64,000 nt of DNA. Origin: Candidatus Limnocylindrales bacterium (GTDB lineage Bacteria; Moduliflexota; Moduliflexia; Moduliflexales; JAUQPW01). Under the pieces are notes generated by a model. The model was given only the letters and a program-made list of their open reading frames with translations, was not told the DNA's origin and made no database searches. Where the stretch lies: contig DATMBG010000050.1 of NCBI GenBank assembly GCA_035559535.1, positions 11,986 to 75,985 on the forward strand, written 5' to 3'. The translations under genes and the position numbers were made by a program. This document shows, piece after piece, positions 46,256-55,062 of this stretch. Numbering within the stretch: position 1 is the first letter of the stretch; the number at the start of each line of letters is the position of its first letter.

Positions 46256-47302
46256 ATGGAAAAAAAACGGATATTGACCGGAGATCGTCCTACCGGTAAG
46301 CTACACCTGGGTCACTACGTGGGTACCCTGGCAAATAGAATTCGACTTCAATACGAATATGAGAGTTTTTTCATCATTGCCGACCTGCATATGCTCACCA
46401 CCCGAAATGCACCGGAAGATATCGCCCAGAGTGCCCAAAACATTCGGGACCTGGTCCTGGACTCCTTAGCTGCAGGGATCGATCCGGCAGTTGCTACCTT
46501 CTATATTCAATCTGCGGTTCCCGAAGTTTGTGAACTTTATACCCTCTTCCAGAATTTGATCACCGTCCCACGGCTGGAGCGATTGCCCAGTTTGAAAGAA
46601 ATGGCCCGGGATGCCAACAAAGAAGAAATGCCCTTTGGATTGCTGGGCTATCCGGTCCTCCAGGCAGCAGATATCCTCTGCGTTCGCGCTCATCTGGTTC
46701 CTGTGGGAAAAGATAATATAGCCCATGTAGAAGTCACCCGAGAGATTGCCCGCCGCTTCAATCACCTCTACGGGGAAGTCTTTCCCATACCGGAGGGACT
46801 CGTTGGAGAGGTGCCGACCTTAGTCGGTACCGATGGACAGACCAAAATGAGTAAAAGCCTGGGTAACGCTATTTTCTTAAGTGATGATGCCCAAACGGTA
46901 CGAAAGAAAGTCTTCAGCATGTATACCGATCCGGCTCGAATTCGTGCCGACATTCCGGGACGGGTTGAAGGAAATCCGGTCTTTATCTATCACGATACCT
47001 TCAACCCTAACAAAGAAGAGGTAGAAGACCTTAAAACCCGATACCGACAGGGTCGGGTCGGAGACTGGGAAGTTAAAGAAAAACTTGCCAGGGCCCTCAA
47101 CCAATTCTTGGAACCTATCCGGGAACGTCGGGCTTTTTATGAAAATCAACCCGGATTTATAGAAGAAATTATTTACAAAGGAACCCTTCGCGTTCGTGGG
47201 GAAGCGAAGGCAACCTTACAGGCTGCAAGAAAAGCCATGGGACTTACCCAGGTTTGGGACCAATTCAAACTCACTTCATCTGATCAAAGGGATTCTCATT
47301 GA
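46256..47302 (+). CDS. trpS: Tryptophanyl-tRNA synthetase
   Basis: Class I synthetase, cytoplasmic. [18 protein letters not shown] carries the HIGH-type motif (HLGH) and [14 protein letters not shown] is the KMSKS loop. Length is 348. An AAAGGAATTTT site precedes the ATG. It is on the same strand as trpE-trpG with a 110-base gap holding only weak inverted words, so it may share Trp-dependent control. Its 3' end overlaps the convergent phosphatase gene by 32 bases. Confidence 0.94.
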   Translation: MEKKRILTGDRPTGKLHLGHYVGTLANRIRLQYEYESFFIIADLHMLTTRNAPEDIAQSAQNIRDLVLDSLAAGIDPAVATFYIQSAVPEVCELYTLFQNLITVPRLERLPSLKEMARDANKEEMPFGLLGYPVLQAADILCVRAHLVPVGKDNIAHVEVTREIARRFNHLYGEVFPIPEGLVGEVPTLVGTDGQTKMSKSLGNAIFLSDDAQTVRKKVFSMYTDPARIRADIPGRVEGNPVFIYHDTFNPNKEEVEDLKTRYRQGRVGDWEVKEKLARALNQFLEPIRERRAFYENQPGFIEEIIYKGTLRVRGEAKATLQAARKAMGLTQVWDQFKLTSSDQRDSH

Positions 47303-47912
47303 TAACATCCAGATGACTTGTATCGTTGATAACAATACGGGTAACTTCGGTACCGTTAATATCAACAATGCTTGCAGAGGCGTTATTCTGATGGATCTCT
47401 CGATGGCGGGATAAACCTATCCCGAGAAGGCTGGCCAGAATGATTCGGTTGATTTGAGCATGGGCCACGACGGCTACCGCGCCTGAAGGATATTTCTCGA
47501 TGATAGACTTAATAACAGGCATAGCCCGGGCTTGCGCTATGACCGGAGACTCACCTTGAGGGACGGGAAAGTCAACCTCCCCGGCTTTCCAACGGGCTAT
47601 AATTTTATTAAGCTCCCCCATGGTAATTTCATTGATGGGTTGTCCCGTTAAAAAACCATAATCAAATTCGTTAAGTTCTGGAACAGGTTGAAAGGTCAAC
47701 CCGCAGATCCGTGCAATTTCCTCAGCCGTCTCCCTGGCCCGTCTCAACGCACTGGAGTAAATGGCCTTCAAATTCTCCGATTTAAATCGCTGTCCAAGAG
47801 CTTTAGCCTGTCTTCGTCCTAAAGGACTTAAGGCGGGGTCGAGATCCCCACCTTGAAATATGCCTGCCGAATTGAGCTCACTTTCGCCATGTCGAATTAA
47901 AATCAGTCTCAT
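47271..47912 (-). CDS. Histidine phosphatase (phosphoglycerate-mutase-like family)
   Basis: The RHGE motif is in [15 protein letters not shown] with catalytic His9. The second catalytic His is in [11 protein letters not shown], and the acidic general acid is near [12 protein letters not shown]. Length is 213. The substrate cannot be told: alpha-ribazole phosphate (CobC), fructose-2,6-bisphosphate or phosphoglycerate are possibilities. It is convergent with trpS. Confidence 0.85.
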   Translation of the reverse strand: MRLILIRHGESELNSAGIFQGGDLDPALSPLGRRQAKALGQRFKSENLKAIYSSALRRARETAEEIARICGLTFQPVPELNEFDYGFLTGQPINEITMGELNKIIARWKAGEVDFPVPQGESPVIAQARAMPVIKSIIEKYPSGAVAVVAHAQINRIILASLLGIGLSRHREIHQNNASASIVDINGTEVTRIVINDTSHLDVINENPFDQMK

Positions 47913-48676
47913 TTTGCCAGCTTCCCTGAAGGGTCACGAAAAACCACCTGGAAAGAAACCTGATAACCACTCGCCCTGTTACCTAGAGATAATCCCCTAC
48001 CTGTCAAGCTAAGGAATAAAAAATCCCATATAGCGACCTGTTTACAGCTCTCCTCCTAAACCACCATCTGAACCTGGAAGCAAAGGTGTACCCCCTTGTA
48101 ATTTGATGAATAGGGTCCCTCCGCCTGGGTTTCTGGGGCCTGGGAGTGCAAGCCAGGACGCCCGTACTTTGATAAACAGGATCATCCCAGTGGGGTCTCT
48201 AAAAGCTAGCTTGATCCATGGGGAAACTCCCTTACCACCTCACCCTTCAACAGAATACCGCTTAGATCCTATCTTAATAGGGAAATGGTATAAAATAATT
48301 TCCCCGTGATCCTTCGTGGCCCTTCAGGGATATATTTAGCTTTTCCTAAAGTAGAACTGAGGTATCCCCCCTGTCAATAAGATTCTTTACCTAAAACCCC
48401 AGGAAAGTCATTGACACTTTTCGGATTCAACGTTACAACTATATTTAATTAATCCTGTTATAACAAAGGATGCTGGTTCAATTTTGAAATGAGCCGTCAA
48501 CGACAAAAAACCTGATGGAATCTAAAGAGGTATTGACTTTGTGATGTAAAGTAACTAACTATTCATTTTGAATTATTGCTGAAACGGGTTATAAGTTCTT
48601 TCGAAGCCAGGAGTAAGCGGTTAATTACCGATAATTCATCACAGACTACAGCTTACAGACTACAGATTACGAACCC
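47913..48676. other. 764-base non-coding gap with inverted repeats
   Basis: No convincing gene is seen. CCCTGAAGGGTCACGAA (47924-47940) and TTCGTGGCCCTTCAGGG (48313-48329) are inverted copies with one mismatch, 372 bases apart. GGGAAAT/ATTTCCC (48280-48304) forms a small hairpin. Candidate promoters toward the MoxR gene are TTGACA 48411-48416 and TTGACT 48533-48538 with TAACTA 48556-48561, both weak. The end (48640-48676) has ACAGACTACAGCTTACAGAC-type tandem words just before the MoxR ATG. Confidence 0.55.
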
Positions 48677-49720
48677 ATGAAAAAACATAAAAAGAGTGAG
48701 TTATTGCTCAAGGAGGCTCACCCTGAGGTTCAGGCAGATGCTTATCGAGAATCCTTAGAAGAGTATCATACGAAAATCCAGGACCTTAAAGAGGAGATCC
48801 AGCGGGTGATTGTAGGGCAAAATCAGATGATCGACAGCCTCCTTATCGGACTCCTTGCAAACGGGCATATCCTTCTGGAAGGTGTTCCAGGCCTTGCTAA
48901 AACTTTAACCATCAAAACCTTTGCTAAAGCCATGTCGGCCAGCTTTCAACGGATCCAATTCACGCCAGACTTGTTACCAGCCGATGTGATTGGAACTCTC
49001 ATTTATAATCCTAAAGATGCCGAGTTTGTTCCTAAGTTAGGTCCTATCTTTGCTCATTTTGTTCTGGCCGATGAGATCAACCGGGCTCCTGCCAAAGTAC
49101 AGAGCGCTCTTCTGGAGGCTATGCAAGAAAGACAGGTTACCATCGGCAAAGAAACCCACCTTCTCCCTGAACCTTTTCTTGTTCTGGCCACGCAAAATCC
49201 CATTGAACAGGAAGGGACCTATAACCTTCCAGAAGCCCAGGTGGATCGTTTTATGTTGAAGGTTAAGGTAGGCTATCCGGATTTACAGGAGGAAAAAGAA
49301 ATTATCCATCGAGACTTTGACACCATCAAAATCAACCCGGTCCTGGCCCCTGAAGAAGTAACAGAGATCCGACACCTGATCCATAAAACAATTTACATGG
49401 ATGAAAAGATAGAAGATTACCTTCTACTCATTATCTTCGCTACCCGAAAAAATAAGGAGATTTTGCAGAAATTTGGATTGGAGGCGTTGGCCCCTTATAT
49501 CCGGTATGGTTCTTCCCCTCGAGGTTCTCAAGCCCTTAAAACTGCCGCTCTGGTTCAGGCTTATTTACAGGGGCGATGGTATGTGATTCCGGAAGATATC
49601 GAGGCGGTCGTCCTGAGTGTTCTCCGCCATCGGGTTATCCTTTCCCCAAAGGCAGAGGCCGAGGAAAAAACAGCCGACGAGATATTAGAACAGGTTTTGG
49701 AGAAGATTCCTGTCCCCTGA
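48677..49720 (+). CDS. MoxR-family AAA+ ATPase
   Basis: 347 residues. Walker A is LLEGVPGLAKTLTIK, Walker B is FVLADEINRAPAKVQ, and the sensor is FLVLATQNPIEQEGTYNLPE, the classic MoxR block. MoxR proteins act as chaperones for VWA-domain and metal-enzyme partners. It is first of a run of genes with three VWA proteins (49798, 57213 and 59363), as in Bat operons. Confidence 0.94.
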   Translation: MKKHKKSELLLKEAHPEVQADAYRESLEEYHTKIQDLKEEIQRVIVGQNQMIDSLLIGLLANGHILLEGVPGLAKTLTIKTFAKAMSASFQRIQFTPDLLPADVIGTLIYNPKDAEFVPKLGPIFAHFVLADEINRAPAKVQSALLEAMQERQVTIGKETHLLPEPFLVLATQNPIEQEGTYNLPEAQVDRFMLKVKVGYPDLQEEKEIIHRDFDTIKINPVLAPEEVTEIRHLIHKTIYMDEKIEDYLLLIIFATRKNKEILQKFGLEALAPYIRYGSSPRGSQALKTAALVQAYLQGRWYVIPEDIEAVVLSVLRHRVILSPKAEAEEKTADEILEQVLEKIPVP

Positions 49721-49797
49721 AGCAAGTGCAGAAGGGTGAGCAGATAAGAGATAAGAAAGCATGACCCTGTTGTCCTTTATCTTTACCTTGGGTATAA

Positions 49798-50676
49798 ATG
49801 GATCGTAGCGATGTTCTGAAAAAGAAACAACGCCTAGAGCTTTTTACCAGGCTTAAGACCCTCAGTCCGCTGGCCGGGGAATGGGACAGTTCTTTGGAAG
49901 GAGAAGGTTCTGATCTGTCTGAGATTCGGGAATACCAGCCCGGGGATGATATCCGAAAAATCGATTGGAAAACCACGGCAAAAATGGGCCAGTTTTATAT
50001 GAAGACTTTCCTGGCCGAACGTGATCTAACAGTTATGATCCTTTTAGATCAAAGTCGATCGATGCGGTTTGGATCCCTGGCCAGGAAGAAACAGGAAACC
50101 CAGGCCATGGTCGTAGGACTTCTGGCTCTGTCCGCTCTTGTAAAAAATAACCGGGTAGGACTTATCGGATTTACCGATCAGATTGAAACGTATATTCCTC
50201 CCCAGCGGGGACGCGGACATCTGTGGAAAATTATCGATGTTCTTCTCACCGAACCGAAAAATCCAAAAACGAGCTTAAAATGTGCCCTGGATTGGTTGGA
50301 AGCCCGAGTAAAAAAAAGCCTGGTTTTCATCGTTTCAGATTTTCTCATCGATCCGGCAGAGTTTGAGCTTCTTCGCTATCTCAACAAAGAGTACGATCTT
50401 ATTCCTGTAATTATCGAAGATCAGCGGGAGCTGGAGCTTCCTAAAGGGAAGGGGCTCGTAAGACTCCAGGACATGGAAACAGGTCAGATCCTCCTGTGGG
50501 ATGCCGTCCAGGATGGAGAGGTATTTGCTGCGTTGATGCAAAAATGGAGACAAACCCGGCAAGAAGCCTTTTCTGCCTTGGGATTGGATTATGTCACTTT
50601 TTCAACAGAAGAGGATACCTATGTAGAAAAAATCGACGCCCTCTTCCAGAAGAGACGAATGCGAAGGGTGAATTAA
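49798..50676 (+). CDS. DUF58 protein with VWA-like fold
   Basis: 292 residues. The DUF58 hallmark IREYQPGDDIRKIDWKTTAK is at about residues 42-61. A VWA-like Mg site follows as MILLDQSRSMRFG. MoxR plus DUF58 is a standard pair; this protein is thought to be the MoxR client. No membrane segment is seen. Confidence 0.92.
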   Translation: MDRSDVLKKKQRLELFTRLKTLSPLAGEWDSSLEGEGSDLSEIREYQPGDDIRKIDWKTTAKMGQFYMKTFLAERDLTVMILLDQSRSMRFGSLARKKQETQAMVVGLLALSALVKNNRVGLIGFTDQIETYIPPQRGRGHLWKIIDVLLTEPKNPKTSLKCALDWLEARVKKSLVFIVSDFLIDPAEFELLRYLNKEYDLIPVIIEDQRELELPKGKGLVRLQDMETGQILLWDAVQDGEVFAALMQKWRQTRQEAFSALGLDYVTFSTEEDTYVEKIDALFQKRRMRRVN

Positions 50677-50677
50677 T

Positions 50678-50742
50678 GGCCTCTGGGATCCGTAATTCCC
50701 CCAGTCCACGGGGGGATGGAAGGGAGGCTTTTTCCTTTTATC
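50678..50742 (+). terminator. Possible terminator or attenuator between DUF58 and BatD-like gene
   Basis: GCCTC and GAGGC enclose CCCCC-AGTCCAC-GGGGG, followed by TTTTTCCTTTT. The long stem has internal mismatches. It lies right after the DUF58 stop and before an in-series gene, so partial read-through would be expected. Confidence 0.4.
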
Positions 50743-50756
50743 TGTAATAACGGACC

Positions 50757-52400
50757 ATGAATAAAAGACCCATGAATGTTTTCGTTTATTTACTCTTCTT
50801 CTTTTTTTTGGAAATCAATTCCTGGGTTTCTGCCCAGGCCCTTCAGGATATCGTAAGATCTCCATCCAATCCCTCAAATACCGCTACACCCAATAAGGCC
50901 AAATTTGTCATTACCGATTTTTACTACCGGGATGACGAAGGGAAAAAAGTTCCCTTGGTCCTCTACTTGAAAGCCTTTGCAGTCCGGCTTAGACCCGGGG
51001 TTAAACCGGAGAGTTTCATGGGCCTTTATAAAGAGGATTCCAGAGTAGCAGGAATTACAGATCGACCGGATTTAAACCTTTTGATTGTGCAGGTCAAGAA
51101 AGAGATTCAATCCGATCAGAATCTCTTAGATATCCTCAATGAAGTCAATACCAGTTCGTCCATGGTTCAATTTGCAACGCCTATTGTTCAAACTCAGGGA
51201 AAAACGCTGATATTGACCGATGAGTTCACGGCCAGATTTAAATCCTTTGTTACTCCTGAAGAGATTAATGAATTTAATAAAAAACATCAACTGGAAAGAC
51301 TCTCAGTAGAGAAAGAGAACAATAAGTACCAACTTTTTGTTTTACAACTGACCCCGGCTTCGGATAAAAATATTCTTCAGATGGTTCATACCTATGAAGA
51401 AAGTGATCTGGTTAAAAATGCGCGGCCCCGATTCCTCTCTCTTCCAAAACCCCTGGTTGTAAAGGCCTATTTAACCCCTTCGGTTGTTAATCCAGGAGAT
51501 CCGGTCCTGTACCGGTTACAGATAATTCGAGACGAGAATGTCCAGATTGAAGAATCGCTTCTTTCGCCGGGTTCCATTAATCTCAAACCGGCTCATTTAG
51601 ATGCCAAGGCGTTCAAAATCCTGGATGATCCTGGCAGCCCTTTGCCAGGAACTCAATCCGAATCACGGACCGAAGATAATCAGATCCTCACGACCAGGAA
51701 TTATCGGCTGGTGTTTTATGCCCCCGGAGAATACGAAATTCCTTCTGTTAACATCCTTTATACGATTAAAAAAGAAGGATCTGATCAGGGGCCTGGAGAA
51801 ACTCAAGAAATCCAGACAGATCCCATACCGGTTAAAGTCGTCTCTCTACTTCCGGCAAACATGAAGGACATTAACGGTATTCCTTTAGAAGGGCCTTTAA
51901 CAAACCTGCCGGAGATATCTAAATTTTCTGCCTATCGTACCTTGTTGTTAGGATTTATACTCCTTATTTTTTCCCTGGTCGGCCTGTTCCTGCTGATCTA
52001 CACCTGGACCAGACAAAGCAAGGAACGGTCCCTTAAAGAAGTTTCCGGAAAAGAAAAAGCCGTTTCAGAACTGAAAAAGTTAGAGGAATATCTTCAAGGA
52101 GAAGCAAGTCAACCGGTTTCATCCATCCTGTATGAACAGATCCCTCGCTCCTTTCGGAAAGCTTTGGGCTTATTCTATGGGTTTCCTGCAGAGTCGGGTT
52201 CTACCTCGAAAGTTCTGAAGCAATTGGAATCTCTCAAGGCCGAGACGGTGGTTTACAAAGCAACGCAACTTATCCTTCAGGAATACGGCGATAAGCGATT
52301 TTTACCCAGAGATCTCCGACCTGTTCCCGTTCAACAGGAAGTTGAAAAGATTTTATCGACCGTGCGGGAAGTAGCACAGCATTTTGAGAATTGTCTTTAA
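50757..52400 (+). CDS. BatD-like membrane protein with prodomain-like N-terminal segment
   Basis: 547 residues. A signal peptide (VFVYLLFFFFLEINSWVSA) is followed by about 200 residues not usual for BatD. Residues about 155-225 (TARFKSFVTPEEINEFNKKH, then a segment ending in TYEESDLVKNARPRF) resemble subtilase/fervidolysin N-terminal prodomains by eye. An earlier FAVRLRPGV.PESF segment is similar. From about residue 230 comes a BatD-like beta region (KAYLTPSVVNPGDPVLYRLQ), a membrane helix near residue 394-418, and a helical tail. BatD is thought to be an assembly factor. Identity is by context and weak motifs. Confidence 0.65.
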   Translation: MNKRPMNVFVYLLFFFFLEINSWVSAQALQDIVRSPSNPSNTATPNKAKFVITDFYYRDDEGKKVPLVLYLKAFAVRLRPGVKPESFMGLYKEDSRVAGITDRPDLNLLIVQVKKEIQSDQNLLDILNEVNTSSSMVQFATPIVQTQGKTLILTDEFTARFKSFVTPEEINEFNKKHQLERLSVEKENNKYQLFVLQLTPASDKNILQMVHTYEESDLVKNARPRFLSLPKPLVVKAYLTPSVVNPGDPVLYRLQIIRDENVQIEESLLSPGSINLKPAHLDAKAFKILDDPGSPLPGTQSESRTEDNQILTTRNYRLVFYAPGEYEIPSVNILYTIKKEGSDQGPGETQEIQTDPIPVKVVSLLPANMKDINGIPLEGPLTNLPEISKFSAYRTLLLGFILLIFSLVGLFLLIYTWTRQSKERSLKEVSGKEKAVSELKKLEEYLQGEASQPVSSILYEQIPRSFRKALGLFYGFPAESGSTSKVLKQLESLKAETVVYKATQLILQEYGDKRFLPRDLRPVPVQQEVEKILSTVREVAQHFENCL

Positions 52401-52414
52401 TCTTTTATTTTGTA

Positions 52415-52470
52415 CGTTGTTGGTTGTCCATTAGGGTGAAGACGGTGAACAGCGGATAAAACAGGCAGGT
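52415..52470. repeat. TTGTTGGTTGTCC / GTGAACAGCGG word repeat
   Basis: GTACGTTGTTGGTTGTCCAT then GACGGTGAACAGCGGATAAA fill the gap between the BatD-like gene and the first permease gene. The words are of the same style as at 59302-59362. Confidence 0.5.
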
Positions 52471-53616
52471 ATGAAGTATCTTCATCTGATCTGGAAAAAT
52501 GCCATGCGGAATAAAATTCGGAGCATTCTAACCATTTTAAGTCTGGCTATTTCCTTGTTTCTGCTGACGACCATTCTGGCCTTCTGGACTACCCTTAATC
52601 GGACTCCGGATAGTCTGGATGCCCAACTACGATTGGTTGTTCGCCATGCTGTATCTTTAGCGAATATGCTTCCTATGTCCTATCAACAGGAAATTGAGAA
52701 GATCCCGGGGGTCAAACAGGTGGTTCCCATGCAATGGTTCGGGGGGGTTTATATCGATGAAAAGAATTTCTTTGCCCAGTTTGCCACAGAGCCCGATAAA
52801 ATTTTTGAAATGTATAGCGAATATCAAATCCCTCCGGATCAACTGGAGAGTTTCATCAAGGATCGGACCGGAGTTGTCGTAGGGAAGACCCTGGCAGATC
52901 GATTTAACTGGAAAGTAGGAGATCGAATTACCCTGATAGGTCGTATTTTTCCTGTAAATATGGAGTTAACCATTCGAGGTATTTACACGGCTCCAACCAA
53001 GGAAGATGCCAGTGCGGTTTTTTTTAGTCGAGAATATTGGAATGAAGCCATGGGGCGACCTAATGTGATAGGAACTTTTGCAGTTAAAGCCAAGAGTATT
53101 GAGGATATCCCCCGGATTATCGATGCCATCGATGCGCGGTTTCAGAACTCGATAGCCCAAACTAAGACGGAGACAGAAAAAGCTTTTCAACTCAGCTTTG
53201 TTTCCATGTTAGGAAATGTCAAGCTTTTAATTGCCAGTGTCAACGCGGTGGTCTTGTTCGCCATTCTATTGGTGGTAGCCAATACCATGGCCATTGCCAT
53301 GCGGGAGCGAACGCGGGAAGTGGCTATTTTGAAAACGGTCGGTTTTCGCCGTAAAACCCTTCTGCTGCTTCTTATTTCAGAATCCCTGCTCATTTGCTTC
53401 TTGGGGTGGGTTTTGGGATGTTTAGGAGCCTGGTTGATCTGGTCTTCGGTCGATCTAACCAATATGGGAGGCGGATTTTTAAGTCAGCTCTATGTGACTC
53501 CTTCTATTTTAGGATTAGGTTTGATCGTCGCGTTTTTACTCGGTTTGTTCAGTGCCGGAATCCCGGTCTGGCATGCATCGCAAATTACCGTGGCTCAGGC
53601 ACTGAGACAATTGTAA
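52471..53616 (+). CDS. ABC transporter permease, FtsX/MacB type (first)
   Basis: 381 residues with one N-terminal helix (ILTILSLAISLFLLTTILAF), a periplasmic domain of about 210 residues and three C-terminal helices (from AVVLFAILLVVANTMAIAM). MacB-like markers are VVVGKTLADRFNWKVGDRI and RERTREVAILKTVGFRRKT. It would pair with the second permease and the ATPase at 56522. Confidence 0.88.
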   Translation: MKYLHLIWKNAMRNKIRSILTILSLAISLFLLTTILAFWTTLNRTPDSLDAQLRLVVRHAVSLANMLPMSYQQEIEKIPGVKQVVPMQWFGGVYIDEKNFFAQFATEPDKIFEMYSEYQIPPDQLESFIKDRTGVVVGKTLADRFNWKVGDRITLIGRIFPVNMELTIRGIYTAPTKEDASAVFFSREYWNEAMGRPNVIGTFAVKAKSIEDIPRIIDAIDARFQNSIAQTKTETEKAFQLSFVSMLGNVKLLIASVNAVVLFAILLVVANTMAIAMRERTREVAILKTVGFRRKTLLLLLISESLLICFLGWVLGCLGAWLIWSSVDLTNMGGGFLSQLYVTPSILGLGLIVAFLLGLFSAGIPVWHASQITVAQALRQL

Positions 53617-53634
53617 AGAAGGAGAGGGAAGGCA

Positions 53635-54801
53635 ATGGCCATTCCTTTAAAATACAATATTCGCAATCTTCAGGCACGCTTTGTGACCACACTGGTAACT
53701 GCCCTGAGTATTAGCTTAACCGTAGCTATCTTCATAACCCTCATGGCCCTGGCCAACGGATTAAGGATGGCCTTTGTTTCCACAGGTCATCCCAGGAACC
53801 TCATCGTGCTACGACAGAATGCGGGTACAGAGACCAACAGTACCATAACGCCGGAAGCTTTTCAGGTCCTCAAATACCTGCCCGGGGTTGCTCGAAACGA
53901 AAAAGGAGAACCCCTGGCCTCAGCAGAAACCATTGTGTTAATCAATCTGCCCCGTGTTAATACCACGGAGCGCTCCAACGTGCTCATTCGGGGTCTTTCC
54001 TTTTCGGGCCTTGCTCTTCATCCTCAAGTTAAGCTGGTGGAAGGACGATGGTTCGAGCCGGGCTCCCGGGAAATCGTGGTGAGTCGTCAGATCTCCCGTC
54101 GATTTCAGAAAACTCAGATGGGAGATACCTTACGCTTTGGAAAGGGGGATTGGAAAGTCGTAGGTATTTTTGAAGCGGCCGGTACGGCCTACGACTCTGA
54201 AATCTGGTGCGATGGAAATCAGGTAAGGGATGATTATAATCGACACCTGTATTCTTCTGTCTACCTGCAGGTAGAAGATTCTACGCTGCTGGAACCCCTT
54301 TCCAAAAGAATCCATGATGACCAGCGCCTCCAGTTAGATGCCAAGGGAGAGCTTCAGTACTACGCAGAACAAACCGGAGCCGGAAAGATTATCCAGGTTT
54401 ATGGAATGTTTATCAGTATTGTTATGGCTATCGGTTCTGGCTTTGCTGCAATGAACGCCATGTATGGGGCCGTTGTGAATCGCTTTCGGGAAATCGGTAT
54501 TCTAAGGGTATTGGGATTTTCTAAAATGAGTATCCTCCTTTCCTTTGCCCTCGAATCTTTAATTCTGGCCCTTATAGGGGGTGTGATAGGATGTTTACTG
54601 GCCCTACCGATTAACGGAATTTCAACGGGAACTACCAACTTTCAAACCTTTAGTGAGATCGCTTTTACATTTCGGGTTACCCCGGAATTACTTTTATGGG
54701 GAATGATCTTTTCCGGGCTGATCGGCCTCTGGAGCGGTTTGTTTCCGGCTGTTCGGGCAGCACGAAAACCTATCCTTGAAGCCTTGCGGGCCGTGGTTTA
54801 A
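53635..54801 (+). CDS. ABC transporter permease, FtsX/MacB type (second)
   Basis: 388 residues with the same topology as the previous gene: an N-terminal helix (TLVTALSISLTVAIFITLMA), a periplasmic domain with LRFGKGDWKVVGIFEA, and C-terminal helices around FREIGILRVLGFSKMSILLS. It begins 18 bases after the first permease with GAGAGGGAAGG upstream. The two are paralogous but diverged, so a heterodimer is likely. Confidence 0.88.
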   Translation: MAIPLKYNIRNLQARFVTTLVTALSISLTVAIFITLMALANGLRMAFVSTGHPRNLIVLRQNAGTETNSTITPEAFQVLKYLPGVARNEKGEPLASAETIVLINLPRVNTTERSNVLIRGLSFSGLALHPQVKLVEGRWFEPGSREIVVSRQISRRFQKTQMGDTLRFGKGDWKVVGIFEAAGTAYDSEIWCDGNQVRDDYNRHLYSSVYLQVEDSTLLEPLSKRIHDDQRLQLDAKGELQYYAEQTGAGKIIQVYGMFISIVMAIGSGFAAMNAMYGAVVNRFREIGILRVLGFSKMSILLSFALESLILALIGGVIGCLLALPINGISTGTTNFQTFSEIAFTFRVTPELLLWGMIFSGLIGLWSGLFPAVRAARKPILEALRAVV

Positions 54802-54849
54802 TTTTACATACCTTGTACCACCTTCTGAGCGATCTTCCCGGGGAAAGAC

Positions 54850-54879
54850 TTGACTGGTAAAATCTAAATGTATTATTAT
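54850..54879 (+). promoter_or_regulatory. Possible internal promoter before the membrane fusion gene
   Basis: TTGACT at 54850-54855 and TATTAT at 54874-54879 with an 18-base spacer, in the 261-base gap between the second permease and the membrane fusion protein. The rest of the gap shows a weak CCCGA/TCGGG inverted pair (54982-55018) and nothing else. Confidence 0.4.
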
Positions 54880-55062
54880 GTCCAATATAGGATCAATCGG
54901 GTTTTAAGGCAGGTAATTGTCTGATCGACCGAACAACCTATACCAGCTTTGCGTACCCGAGGTAACCTCACAGATCCTCTGCCCGATACAGAGAGAAGAA
55001 CTTAATTTCTTATTCGGGTAAAATGACAGGGGTTAATCAACGGGATTTGACAGATTAGAGAA

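Noticed and set aside
47913-48676. A short protein gene (68 codons at 48103-48309) in the long gap
   Set aside because: No ribosome site, no motif, and it overlaps the inverted-repeat block.
54802-55062. A terminator between the second permease and the adaptor gene
   Set aside because: Only a 5-bp CCCGA/TCGGG pair with a long loop and no T-run.
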